This document shows positions 24,211-32,150 of a DNA stretch of 64,000 nt, one piece after another; positions within the stretch are counted from its first letter, which is position 1, and the number at the start of each line of letters is the position of its first letter. The position numbers were made by a program, and so were the translations under genes. Location: contig JBCDBW010000007.1 in assembly GCA_039182965.1 (NCBI GenBank), forward strand, positions 4,282 through 68,281, in the 5' to 3' direction. The stretch is from JBCDBW01 sp039182965. Lineage in GTDB: Bacteria > Verrucomicrobiota > Verrucomicrobiia > Verrucomicrobiales > DEV007. The notes under the pieces were generated by a model, which was not told the DNA's origin, did not search any database, and saw only the letters and a program-made list of their open reading frames with translations.

Positions 24211-25631
24211 AATCGGACGTCTTGAAGCTTTCGATACTGATGGTGGTTACTGCGTTGGCGGCGGGTGGGTTGGGCTATTGGCTGGGGCATGACTCGGCGG
24301 GTTCCGAGCGTCTTGAAGGGGCGGCACCCGGGTTGGTGGGTAAGGCGGATCGTGGGGATGGCGGGATTGTGGTGGTGGAGGGCGGTGGGGTGCTGGAGCG
24401 TGGCGATGAAGGTGAATTGACTGGCGGGGATGCCGAGGGGTTGGCCGCGACGGCAGCGGTCTTTGAGCGGGTGGAAGTGAAGGATTCGGTGGGCGAGATT
24501 CTTGATCAGGCGGGGCCATTGGATCGTTGGAAGGAGTTGATGGTCTTCGCGGACTCTCTAAAAAGCGCCGCAGACGTGGAAGCGGCGATTCGTGAGTTGG
24601 ATGAGATGCCGCAGGACATTGACAGTTATGTGGCGCGATTCTTTTTGTATTCGCAACTTGGGGATGATGATCCGGAATCGGCTTTGGCCCGATTGGCTGA
24701 AGGAGGGAGCAACAACATGGGAGGCATGGCTGCGGAGTCGATCATTTCGAGCTGGGCGGGACGTGATGCGGAGTCGGCGGCGGCGTATTTGATGACGCAA
24801 GTGGATGAGAACGGCGAGTTTCGTGATCAAGAGCGGCGTCAGGTGCGGAGTGTGGCGAATGAGTGGGCGCGAACGGATCCCGAGGCGGCGATGGCGTGGG
24901 TCATGGGCTTGGATGAGGGAGCACGGCGGGTGTCAGCGGGGGCGGTGTTGGGGCAGTGGGCGAACCAGGATGCGTCAGCGGCGGCGGCGTTTGTGGACGG
25001 GTTGGATGATGCATCGCAGCGTGGGGGGATGGTAGCGGCGGTGGCGGCCCAATGGGGTCGTCAGGATACGGATGCAGCGATGGCGTGGGCGCGGGGGCTG
25101 GAGGGTGATGAGCGGGCGGGAGCGGTGGCAAGCGTATTGGATGCGTGGGCGTCCCAGGACGTGGAAGTGGCGGCGCGGCAGCTTTCGGGCTTGGAAGCGG
25201 GCCGCGAGCGTGACATGGCATTTGGGAGGGTTGCGGGACAGTGGGCGCAGCAGGATGTAGAAGCGGCCGCGAACTGGGTGGTGGGGCAGGAAGTGGGGGA
25301 TTCGGCGTCGAAGGGGGCGATGCGCAATGTCATGCGGACGTGGGCGGGCCGGAATGAATTTGATGCGGCGGAGTGGTTGGCGGATCAGCCGCCCGGACCG
25401 GGAACGGACGGGGCGATCATTGGATTGACGGAACGAGTGATGGTGAAAGATCCGGAGAGTGCTGCTTACTGGGCCTTGTCGATGAGTGATGAAGGGGATC
25501 GGGCAAGTCAAGTTGGGAAAGTGGTGGCGCAGTGGGCGCGGAAGGATCGCGGGGCCGCAACGGCTTGGGTGGTAGGGAATCCGGACGTGCCGGAATCGGT
25601 CAGAGCGAAATTTGCGGATCAGGGGCAGTAG
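24207..25631 (+). CDS. Membrane-anchored protein with about eight WAxQD-type tandem repeats
   Basis: A 474-residue protein. Residues about 5-25 (LKLSILMVVTALAAGGLGYWLG) are a signal anchor, followed by a low-complexity Gly/Glu/Val region. From about residue 170 a helical repeat of roughly 30-35 residues recurs: a short helix ending in WA, then xQD or xxD, then a hydrophobic helix such as AAMAWVMGLDE (for example WARTDPEAAMAWVMGL, WANQDASAAAAFVDGL, WGRQDTDAAMAWARGL, WAQQDVEAAANWVVG). This is an alpha-solenoid of a type common in Verrucomicrobiota; no enzyme site is visible. It is probably a periplasmic interaction scaffold. Its start overlaps the DsbD-like gene by four bases. Confidence 0.8.
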   Translation: MKSDVLKLSILMVVTALAAGGLGYWLGHDSAGSERLEGAAPGLVGKADRGDGGIVVVEGGGVLERGDEGELTGGDAEGLAATAAVFERVEVKDSVGEILDQAGPLDRWKELMVFADSLKSAADVEAAIRELDEMPQDIDSYVARFFLYSQLGDDDPESALARLAEGGSNNMGGMAAESIISSWAGRDAESAAAYLMTQVDENGEFRDQERRQVRSVANEWARTDPEAAMAWVMGLDEGARRVSAGAVLGQWANQDASAAAAFVDGLDDASQRGGMVAAVAAQWGRQDTDAAMAWARGLEGDERAGAVASVLDAWASQDVEVAARQLSGLEAGRERDMAFGRVAGQWAQQDVEAAANWVVGQEVGDSASKGAMRNVMRTWAGRNEFDAAEWLADQPPGPGTDGAIIGLTERVMVKDPESAAYWALSMSDEGDRASQVGKVVAQWARKDRGAATAWVVGNPDVPESVRAKFADQGQ

Positions 25632-25790
25632 GGGCGCGGGCAAGGCGTGTTTCGAATTTGGGGGGAGCTTTGAATCGGGGTTTCGTTGGGTTGGTACTTG
25701 CTTTGCGTTTTGGACTGAACTGCGGAGGCCCACGAGAGACAACGAGCCGTTCTCTTCGTTTCAGGAGGCAAGATCGCTTCCGTGAGGACT

Positions 25791-25817
25791 TGTTGCCTCA
25801 AAAGTAAATGACACCCT
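25791..25817 (+). repeat. Left outer terminal repeat of the insertion sequence
   Basis: TGTTGCCTCAAAAGTAAATG, continuing ACACCCT to 25817, is the inverse of 27149-27174 with a few differences. A second copy of the motif, in the same orientation, lies at 25842-25863. Confidence 0.85.
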
Positions 25818-25841
25818 ATGATATGTGAGGATGGGTGGTCG

Positions 25842-25863
25842 TTGACTCAAAAGTCATGACACC
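25842..25863 (+). repeat. Left inner repeat of the insertion sequence
   Basis: TTGACTCAAAAGTCATGACACC differs from the outer left copy by one substitution, one change and one missing base. It overlaps the 3' end of the transposase gene. Confidence 0.8.
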
Positions 25864-27074
25864 GTGTTGTGTTGTGTTTTAGCTTCTTCGGTCCCGGAGT
25901 GCAAGGAGCCCGTAGGGCGACTGGAACGCAGGGGCCGAAGAAGCACGCGCCGGAGGGCTCCCTCCAGCTTTCTGTTCAGTTCAAAGGGATTGAGAGCCTT
26001 ACGCTGAGCTCGCAGATCAGCCTTGGTGCGAGCGCTCAGCTCGGGGCTTTCCAGAAGCCGGTCGCAGGGGGTTCGCGGGGTGTCGTGACGCCGCACCATT
26101 TTTGCTCCATGCCGGTTCTTGCTCACGAGTTTTGCCGAGGTGGAGAAGAAGTTGTGCAAGGGCTCCCAGTATTCACGGTAGATGATGTTGATGTGCTCGA
26201 GTAATTCTGGCTCCTCGAGCCGGTCGTATCCGAGCAACTGCCGCACGTGTGTCCAGTTCTTCTGCTCGACGTGTCCGTTGTCGTTCTTGTGATAGGGGCG
26301 CGAGCGGGTAAATCCGACCGCTTTTGGCCGCTCGGTAAAGTAACTCACCAGATGCCAGTTGAGGAACTCGCTGCCGTTATCACAGTCAAAGCCGAGGATT
26401 TCGAAGGGCAAGCGGCCCTCAACATCACGCGTGGCTTCCACCACCCCGGCGGCTCCTTTGTTCCACACCGCCCGCAGGCTCGTCCAGCCACTGTAGATGT
26501 CGGTGTAGGTGACACTCCAGATAAAGCTGCCTTCCATCGAGGTGCCGCAATGTGCCACCGTATCGGCTTCCAAGTACCCGGGGGAGGTGACGTCCCAGTG
26601 ATCGGTGCGGATGGGGATTTGCGTTTTGATGAGACTGCCAGGCTTCGTTCCGCAGCGGCCTTTACCGCCCGCCCGTGCCTTTCGAGGGGCCAGGAGACGA
26701 TCAATCTGGGCCGCGCTGATGGCTTTGATCGCTTTGCGCACCTTCCGGCTCAAGTGCCCGTGTTCAGCCTCATAATAAGGCAACCACAACGGCACCATCT
26801 CCACCAGGCGTTTGCCGCAGGGTTGCTCGCCGGCCTTCCAAATCGCAAAAAGCACTGCCACCACTTCCTTCCCGTAGATCGGGGGGCGCCCTCGACGCAC
26901 CCCCAGTCCACCGCCCCAGCCGGTTTTGCCGCCCAGCAGCTTGATCGCATGTTTTCGGCTGTATCCAAACTGCTCGCACAGCTCATCGATCATCACGCTG
27001 CGTCCCGCGCGCCCCCGCTGCATGTAGCGCTGGCGCAACCTCGGCAGCATCTCTTCTCGTATCTTCTGACTCAT
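25854..27074 (-). CDS. DDE transposase of the insertion sequence
   Basis: A 406-residue transposase. The N-terminal 45 residues form a helical DNA-binding region (VMIDELCEQFGYSRKHAIKLL), then a second helical region to about residue 130. The rve-type catalytic core has the three acidic residues in LEADTVAH, FDCDNGSEF and NGHVEQKN, with about 37 residues between the second and third. All are present and the frame is open, so the enzyme is probably functional. A GAAAGGA Shine-Dalgarno supports the ATG at 27074 (MSQKIREE); ATG 27080 and the frame start at 27101 are alternatives. It resembles IS481/ISNCY-type transposases. Confidence 0.9.
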   Translation of the reverse strand: MSQKIREEMLPRLRQRYMQRGRAGRSVMIDELCEQFGYSRKHAIKLLGGKTGWGGGLGVRRGRPPIYGKEVVAVLFAIWKAGEQPCGKRLVEMVPLWLPYYEAEHGHLSRKVRKAIKAISAAQIDRLLAPRKARAGGKGRCGTKPGSLIKTQIPIRTDHWDVTSPGYLEADTVAHCGTSMEGSFIWSVTYTDIYSGWTSLRAVWNKGAAGVVEATRDVEGRLPFEILGFDCDNGSEFLNWHLVSYFTERPKAVGFTRSRPYHKNDNGHVEQKNWTHVRQLLGYDRLEEPELLEHINIIYREYWEPLHNFFSTSAKLVSKNRHGAKMVRRHDTPRTPCDRLLESPELSARTKADLRAQRKALNPFELNRKLEGALRRVLLRPLRSSRPTGSLHSGTEEAKTQHNTVS

Positions 27075-27093
27075 CGGCATCCTTTCGATTGCC

Positions 27094-27115
27094 GGTGTCA
27101 TCCTTTATGAGTCAA
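27094..27115 (-). repeat. Right inner repeat of the insertion sequence
   Basis: GGTGTCATCCTTTATGAGTC (continuing AA) is the inverse of the left inner repeat with small differences. It overlaps the 5' region of the transposase and possibly its promoter. Confidence 0.75.
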
Positions 27116-27148
27116 CGTCCTTCTGCCTCCCATTCCCGTTTTCAACCC

Positions 27149-27174
27149 AGGGTGTCATTATTTATGAGGCAACA
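27149..27174 (-). repeat. Right outer terminal repeat of the insertion sequence
   Basis: AGGGTGTCATTATTTATGAG (continuing GCAACA) is the inverse counterpart of 25791-25817. Confidence 0.85.
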
Positions 27175-27254
27175 GGTGGACGAGGGAGGCTTGGGTCTGG
27201 TCTTGTAAACTTGGGGGGAAGGTATAGGCTTTGCGGTTTATTTTTTGAAGGTTT

Positions 27255-27866
27255 ATGAGCAAGACGAAGGTCAAGGGAAAGTCTACCAATGCAAAAGCGG
27301 GGAAGAAGGCAAAGAGCAAAGCTTTGAAGCTGAGGGAGAAGTTGGAGTGGGTTTCAGTGAAGCGATCGGGCATTCATGCGCGTGGATTGTTTGCGAAAAG
27401 AGCGATTCCGGAAGGCACTCGAGTGATTGAATATATCGGCGAGAAAGTTACCAAGGCAGAGAGTGAGCGGCGCGGGCGCGAGCAGGATGCGATCGGACGC
27501 GATACTGGAGAAGGAACAGTTTACATTTTCACCTTAAACAAGCGACATGATATTGATGGCAACGTGGAGTGGAATTGGGCGCGATTGGCGAATCATTCTT
27601 GTGACCCAAACTGTACGACGGATATCGTTCGTGGAAAGATCTGGTTGATCGCGGAGCGGGATATCGCGAAGGGAGAAGAAATTGTTTATGATTACAATTT
27701 CGATCTTGAGTATTACGAGGAGCATCCTTGTTTGTGTGGATCACATAATTGCTGTGGATTCATGGTCGGCGAGACCTATCGGGACAAGCTAAAGAAGTTG
27801 CTCAAAGACAAGAAGAAGAAGGCGAATAAGAAGGGCAAAAAAGGGGGGGACAAGGGGAAAAAATGA
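27255..27866 (+). CDS. SET-domain protein-lysine methyltransferase-like protein with basic ends
   Basis: A 203-residue cytoplasmic protein. Residues 1-28 are very Lys-rich. Residues about 30-150 are a SET domain: WVSVKRSGIHARGLFAKRAI, the S-adenosylmethionine and pseudoknot motif LANHSCDPNC, and KGEEIVYDYNF. A post-SET cysteine cluster CLCGSHNCCGFM follows, as in eukaryote-like SET proteins, together with Cys127-type cysteine in the NHSC motif that completes zinc binding. The last 25 residues are nearly all Lys and Gly. Such enzymes transfer methyl groups to protein lysines; the basic ends suggest contact with DNA or acidic partners. A GAAGG Shine-Dalgarno lies seven bases before ATG 27255. 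Confidence 0.9.
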   Translation: MSKTKVKGKSTNAKAGKKAKSKALKLREKLEWVSVKRSGIHARGLFAKRAIPEGTRVIEYIGEKVTKAESERRGREQDAIGRDTGEGTVYIFTLNKRHDIDGNVEWNWARLANHSCDPNCTTDIVRGKIWLIAERDIAKGEEIVYDYNFDLEYYEEHPCLCGSHNCCGFMVGETYRDKLKKLLKDKKKKANKKGKKGGDKGKK

Positions 27867-27988
27867 TTGGGTCGGTTGCTTGTTTGAGTGCCGACTCAGC
27901 TCGACGCCTTGCGGGCATTCACTCGGCGGTGACGGATTTGTTTGGGGGAGGCTCGATGAGGGCGGGATGATCTCACGCGGGGGAGCCA

Positions 27989-28204
27989 CTAGCGGCGAAC
28001 CCAGTCGGTGCGGTATTTGCCGGAGGAGTCGAAGGGATATTCGTGCTTGGGAAGGCCGGGTCGAGGGCCGTTGGTGCCGGAGGGGGCGCCGATGGGTCTA
28101 CCTGAATTGGAGGCGCATGCGCCGAGGATGAGGGTGGTGGCGGCAGCCACGAGGAAGAGGCGATACCGTGAGAAGAGATGACGAGCGGGGATGCGGTCGG
28201 GCAT
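27989..28204 (-). CDS. Small lipoprotein
   Basis: A 71-residue protein starting MPDRIPARHLFSRYRL, with hydrophobic FLVAAATTLILGACA and a lipobox around GACA that makes Cys33 the likely lipidated residue. The mature part is only about 38 residues, Gly/Pro/Ser-rich and ending in DSSGKYRTDWVRR. The upstream frame start at 28288 would bury the signal peptide, so ATG 28204 is preferred. It is followed by no recognisable partner. Role unknown; such short lipoproteins with an aromatic, charged tail are frequent in this phylum. Confidence is limited by its size. Confidence 0.65.
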   Translation of the reverse strand: MPDRIPARHLFSRYRLFLVAAATTLILGACASNSGRPIGAPSGTNGPRPGLPKHEYPFDSSGKYRTDWVRR

Positions 28205-28296
28205 GGATGCGTGAATGAAAACGCGGGACGCGGGCAGAATGCCACAGGGAAGTAGCGGTGTAAAGAAGGAGACGAGTTGGGTGATCAAAGATGGGA

Positions 28297-28340
28297 GGGT
28301 CCTTCCGGGAGCGTGTTAGCGTGTCCCGAGGAAGGGGTCC
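28297..28340. other. Long imperfect hairpin between rpsI and the small lipoprotein gene
   Basis: CCTTCCGGGA (28301-28310) pairs with TCCCGAGGAAGG (about 28323-28334) with a two-base bulge, flanked by GGGTCC/GGGTCC sequences. It may end the rplM-rpsI transcript on the minus strand, but there is no T run, so it could equally be a structured leader of the lipoprotein gene. Confidence 0.35.
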
Positions 28341-28421
28341 ACTGCACCGGTGGGGACGGACATAGGGCAATTGGCGGGTGAGGCGCGCCAAGCCGGAAGA
28401 GTGTTGTCGGAGGGCACGCGT

Positions 28422-28829
28422 TTAGCGCTTGGAGAACTGGAAGCGTTTCCGAGCTCCGGGCTGTCCTGCCTTCTTTCGCTCTTTCATGCGAGGATCGCGG
28501 CGAAGGAGACTTTCCTTTTTTAACTCGCCGCGGAGTTCGGAGTCGAACTGGATGAGTGCCCGTGCGATGGCGAGCCGGATGGCACCGACTTGGCCGTTTA
28601 TCCCGCCGCCCTTTGCGTTGACTTGGAGGTCGAACTTATTGAGCGAATTGGTGAGCTGGAAAGGGTAGATGATGCTGTTTTGGTGAGACACGGTCGCGAA
28701 GTATTCTTCGAAGGGCCGATGGTTGACGGTAATCTCACCTTTACCGGGCTTCATGATAACTCGGGCGACGGATGTTTTGCGGCGTCCGGTTGCTTGAAAG
28801 ACGGTCTCAGTGGCTGCTGCTGCGCTCAT
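28422..28829 (-). CDS. rpsI: 30S ribosomal protein S9
   Basis: A 135-residue S9: FQATGRRKTSVARVIMKPGKG at the start, TVNHRPFEEYF, VNAKGGGINGQVGAIRLAIARAL in the middle, and the C-terminal LRRDPRMKERKKAGQPGARKRFQFSKR, with the Lys-Arg tail that reaches the decoding site. Length is usual for the family. It lies 12 bases after rplM, the normal order in bacteria. No internal oddity is visible. Confidence 0.97.
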   Translation of the reverse strand: MSAAAATETVFQATGRRKTSVARVIMKPGKGEITVNHRPFEEYFATVSHQNSIIYPFQLTNSLNKFDLQVNAKGGGINGQVGAIRLAIARALIQFDSELRGELKKESLLRRDPRMKERKKAGQPGARKRFQFSKR

Positions 28830-28841
28830 GGTATTGGTTGC

Positions 28842-29273
28842 CTAGCTGACGGCGTACGGTTCCGGACTTTGAGCCTCGTGAGGATGTCCGTCACCGGCGT
28901 AGACTTTGAGTTTTGAATAGATCTGGCGACCGAGGCGGTTGTGTGGGATCATGCCACGCACGGCGGACTGGACGAGTCGCTCGGGATGGCTTTCGCGCAC
29001 TTTCTGAGGCGTGGTGGTCTTCTGGTTACCGACGTATCCCGTGTATCGTGTGTAGGTCTTATCGAGTTCTTTTTTGCCGGTGAGTTTCACCTTATCGGCA
29101 TTGATCACGACGACGAAGTCACCGGTATCGCAGTGGGGGGTAAAGATGGGCTTGTGTTTGCCACGCAGCAGTCGAGCGGCCTCGACGGCGACCTTGCCGA
29201 GGACCTGGTCGGCGGCGTCGATGACCCACCATTTGCGGTCGACTTCTTCAGCTTTGGCGGAAAACGTTTTCAT
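28842..29273 (-). CDS. rplM: 50S ribosomal protein L13
   Basis: A 143-residue L13: MKTFSAKAEEVDRKWWVIDA, GKVAVEAARLLRGKHKPIFTP, GDFVVVINADKVKLTGKKELDKTYTRYTGY, and AVRGMIPHNRLGRQIYSKLKVY. The ATG at 29271-29273 is chosen because the upstream frame to 29351 has no family content. It makes an operon with rpsI. Proteobacterial L13 represses its own operon through the leader; whether this happens here was not assessed. Confidence 0.97.
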   Translation of the reverse strand: MKTFSAKAEEVDRKWWVIDAADQVLGKVAVEAARLLRGKHKPIFTPHCDTGDFVVVINADKVKLTGKKELDKTYTRYTGYVGNQKTTTPQKVRESHPERLVQSAVRGMIPHNRLGRQIYSKLKVYAGDGHPHEAQSPEPYAVS

Positions 29274-29441
29274 AGCGGCGAAAATGCCTGATAAACAAGG
29301 CCCCAACGAGGCTGGGAGGCGGAAAGTAGTGGGGGTTGGAAGGGGTGTCAACTCCTTTTAAGGGGCTTGGCCGCGGGAATTGGGGAGCCTGGGAAGAGGC
29401 TCGACGTTTGGGCCTTTGGGAGCGTAGGGTGTGCCGGTTCA

Positions 29442-29957
29442 ATGAGTGAGATGACGAGTGTGATGGAACGAGAGACTAAGGAGGGCTTGAACCGGCCGAA
29501 AGGGACGCCGGGCAAGGCATTGATTGGGTTTGCTGTGTTGGCGGCGGTCGTGGCGGGGTTTACGATTCGCGACTACTATGGGCGCGGCCAATTGGAATCG
29601 ACGCATTTTCCGACGGCGGTGGGGGACGCCGACTATTTTGAGGCGTATGACGAGGTGAATCGGGGGGAAGAAATTTTTCGGGTGGACGGGGAACCATATT
29701 ATCGACTCGAGTATAATCCGGACGAGAGGCGGGACGACGGTATGAAGAAAATTGCGCGGGAGGATGAAGACCGGTTTTTCCTTTACGAACGTGCGGTAGC
29801 GAAAGAGTCGGAAGAGGATCCGCGGTATTTTATCAAGGTGGGTGAAGGCGGGATGGGGAAGAGTTTTTATTTGCTAGTGGGTCAGGACGTTCCGGCAGCG
29901 TTTATTTCACCTGCTCCTGTCGTGGAGGATGATGGGGCGGACGGGGAAGGCGGCTAG
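29442..29957 (+). CDS. Membrane-anchored protein of unknown function
   Basis: A 171-residue protein with one hydrophobic segment (KALIGFAVLAAVVAGFTIRD, residues about 24-44), so a signal anchor with the C-terminal part outside. The outer part is very acidic (ERRDDG, REDEDRFFLYERAVA, SEEDPRYFIKVGEGG), includes paired tyrosine and phenylalanine, and may form a small beta-rich domain. Start chosen at ATG 29442 (MSEMTSVMERE), the first ATG after the divergent rplM leader. No family recognised. It is followed by a T-rich weak hairpin that may end transcription. Confidence 0.7.
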   Translation: MSEMTSVMERETKEGLNRPKGTPGKALIGFAVLAAVVAGFTIRDYYGRGQLESTHFPTAVGDADYFEAYDEVNRGEEIFRVDGEPYYRLEYNPDERRDDGMKKIAREDEDRFFLYERAVAKESEEDPRYFIKVGEGGMGKSFYLLVGQDVPAAFISPAPVVEDDGADGEGG

Positions 29958-30027
29958 CTTGGCGGGGCATTCCTTTGAAGGACAGGGAATTTTGGCGGGT
30001 GGGGATGTTTTATTCAGGTGTGCGGAT

Positions 30028-30056
30028 CGCCGGAAGGGCGTGTTTTTCTTTTTTCC
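30028..30056 (+). terminator. Weak terminator after the membrane-anchored protein
   Basis: CGCC (30028-30031) pairs with GGCG (30037-30040) and is followed by TGTTTTTCTTTTTT. The stem is only four bases, so the call rests mainly on the T run. Confidence 0.35.
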
Positions 30057-30231
30057 CGGGTCGAGTCGTTTGTCGTGGGATCCAGGTTCCTTGAGATTAT
30101 TTGGTTTGTGGTCCGGGGATGGGAATCGGAGCGTTTTGGTCTTGCACGTGACTGGGGTAGGGAGCAAGGTCGGCGCGAATGGGCGGAGGAAGTGAAACGG
30201 GTTTGCCAACGCGGAAACGACAGCAGGAAGT

Positions 30232-31770
30232 ATGAGTATAAAGAGAGCGTTGATATCGGTGTCGGACAAATCCGGATTGGCACCGTTTGCGATGGCGTTG
30301 GAGGCGCGTGGGGTGGAGATATTGTCGACGGGAGGCACGGCGAAGTTTTTAAAGGAGCAGGGGGTAGCGGTAGTGGAGGTTTCGGATTACACGGGATTTC
30401 CGGAGTTATTTGAGGGGAGGGTGAAGACTTTGCATCCCAAGGTGCATGGGGGATTGCTGTATCGGCGGGATGACGATGAGCATGTGAAGCAGGCGGAAGC
30501 GAATGAGGTGCCACCGATTGATTTGGTAGTGGTGAACTTGTATCCGTTTGAAGAGACGGTGGCGAAAGGGGATGTGACCTTAGCGGAGGCGATCGAGCAG
30601 ATTGACATTGGTGGACCTTCGATGTTGCGGAGCGCGGCGAAGAATTACAAGGCGGTGACTGTGGTGACGGATCCGGAGGAGTACGAGACGGTGTTGGCGG
30701 AGATGGGCGAGCACGATGGTGAAACGACCTTGAAGACGCGGGAGCGATTGGCGATTGCGGTTTTTCAGCGGACGGCAACCTATGATCGTGCAATTGCTCG
30801 CTATTTGAACGAGAGCCAAGAGACGGAGTCTTCGTTCACGGTGAGTTTGCCATTGCACTCGGAATTGAGGTATGGGGATAACCCGCATCAGGAGGCATCT
30901 TTGTACGGCAATTTTGGTGATTACTTTCAACAGTTGCACGGCAAGGGGTTGTCCTACACGAACGTTTTGGATATTGCATCGGCGGGTGAACTGATTTGTG
31001 AATTCAAGCGGCCGACGGTGGCAATTTTAAAGCATACGAATCCATGCGGGGTGGGTTCGGACAGTGATGATTTGCGGGCGGCGTGGGAGAAGGCCTATGA
31101 GACGGATCGGCAGGCGCCCTTTGGGGGAGTGATCATTGTGAATCGGCCCTTGCCGATCGCTTTAGCGAGGATCATCAGTGAGATTTTTACGGATGTGATT
31201 ATTGCGCCGGGCTTTGAGACGGAGGCGCGGGCCCTGTTACAGAAGAAGAAAAATCTTCGATTGATCGAAATGTCTGAAAATTTTGAAGAGACTCTCAAGG
31301 ATGCCGTGGTGCGGAGTGCGCCGGGAGGGTTGATGGTGATGGATAAAGATGCGAAGGCGCGTGGATTGGAAAAGTTGGAAGAGAAGGTTGTGACGAAACG
31401 GCCGCCGTCGAAGAGTGAGATTGATGCCATGCGATTTGCCTGGCGTGTTGCGAAGCATGTGAAGTCGAATGCGATTGTTTTTGCCAAGGAGGATCGGACT
31501 TTGGGGATCGGTGCAGGACAGATGTCGCGGGTGGATTCTTGTCGGATTGCGGTGTGGAAGGCGGAGCAGGCGGGGCTGTCGCTGGGAGGGAGTGTCGTGG
31601 CCAGTGATGCGATGTTTCCCTTTCCAGATGGGTTGATATCGGCTGCGGAAGCGGGGGCGACGGCGGCGATTCAGCCGGGGGGATCGATTCGAGATGAGGA
31701 AGTGATTGCGGCGGCGGACGAGCGCGAAGTGGCGATGGTGTTTACGGGGCACCGTCACTTTCTCCACTGA
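30232..31770 (+). CDS. purH: Bifunctional AICAR formyltransferase/IMP cyclohydrolase
   Basis: A 512-residue PurH, the usual length. The N-terminal IMP cyclohydrolase part (about 1-195) has KRALISVSDKSGLAPF, EILSTGGTAKFL, GFPELFEGRVKTLHPKVHGG and INIGGPS-type DIGGPSMLRSAAKN. The formyltransferase part has RYGDNPHQEASLYG, AILKHTNPCGVG, DRQAPFGG, and AIQPGGSIRDEEVI near the end. It catalyses the last two steps of IMP synthesis. The ATG at 30232 follows AGGAAGT. Its 270-base leader shows no recognised purine or folate riboswitch. Confidence 0.97.
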   Translation: MSIKRALISVSDKSGLAPFAMALEARGVEILSTGGTAKFLKEQGVAVVEVSDYTGFPELFEGRVKTLHPKVHGGLLYRRDDDEHVKQAEANEVPPIDLVVVNLYPFEETVAKGDVTLAEAIEQIDIGGPSMLRSAAKNYKAVTVVTDPEEYETVLAEMGEHDGETTLKTRERLAIAVFQRTATYDRAIARYLNESQETESSFTVSLPLHSELRYGDNPHQEASLYGNFGDYFQQLHGKGLSYTNVLDIASAGELICEFKRPTVAILKHTNPCGVGSDSDDLRAAWEKAYETDRQAPFGGVIIVNRPLPIALARIISEIFTDVIIAPGFETEARALLQKKKNLRLIEMSENFEETLKDAVVRSAPGGLMVMDKDAKARGLEKLEEKVVTKRPPSKSEIDAMRFAWRVAKHVKSNAIVFAKEDRTLGIGAGQMSRVDSCRIAVWKAEQAGLSLGGSVVASDAMFPFPDGLISAAEAGATAAIQPGGSIRDEEVIAAADEREVAMVFTGHRHFLH

Positions 31771-32150
31771 CCAGCGTGGCGCTTGCCCCAGATTCCGCTG
31801 GTGGCGGCGGCGGGGCTCTTGGCATTCGCCGTCTTGGGGAGGTTGGGACGTATGGAGTGTTCAATGGGCTTAGGTGCGTTTGGGGGGAGAGGGGTGAGGA
31901 CGAGTGTGAGTATGAAAGTCCTTTTGGGGGTGAGCGGCGGCTTGATGAAGTGACCTTGCGGTTCGTTGACGCTAGGATGAGGTGGTGGAATGCCGTTGGC
32001 GTCTTCTCTTTGGGCAAGGGAATGCGTGAGAAGAAATGGATGGCGAAGTTTTTAGGTGTGAGGTGGGCGCCAGGTTCTCGATGAGAGGCAGGATGCCCAT
32101 AGCGCGGTCGTGGATTGACGAGGGGTGAAGTGGGGGGCAGGTTTTTGGGG
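31771..32150. other. 380-base gap between purH and pdxJ, no convincing gene
   Basis: CCAGCG and CGCTGG near 31771-31802 can pair over a 20-base loop just after purH. A frame of 102 codons (31776-32084) crosses the gap but lacks a family pattern and a start signal. The pdxJ promoter is presumably in the right half; none was identified. Confidence 0.45.

Larger units (their letters stand above)
25791..27174 (-). mobile_element. Complete insertion sequence, about 1384 bases, DDE transposase and doubled end repeats
   Basis: Bounded by imperfect inverted repeats beginning TGTTGCCTCA and ending TGAGGCAACA. Each end also has an inner copy of the same motif in the same orientation (25842-25863 and 27094-27115), which should be transposase binding sites. 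One open frame fills the element. No clear target-site duplication is seen: the left flank ends GTGAGGACT and the right begins GGTGGACGA. Unlike its surroundings, the element is not G-rich on the + strand (in the line 26401-26460, G 16 and C 24), consistent with recent arrival. The IS family is not fixed; TGT ends fit IS481-like or IS1202-like elements. Confidence 0.85.

Noticed and set aside
25781..27185. Target-site duplication flanking the insertion sequence
   Set aside because: The left flank (...GTGAGGACT) and right flank (GGTGGACGA...) share no direct repeat next to the ends, including the long 20-30 base type reported for IS1202-like elements.
30053..30231. Possible riboswitch in front of purH
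   Set aside because: I looked for purine, THF and cobalamin riboswitch core sequences and saw none of the conserved blocks.
31776..32084. 102-codon plus-strand frame between purH and pdxJ
   Set aside because: Gly/Arg-rich low-information translation from a G-rich strand, no start signal and no family resemblance.
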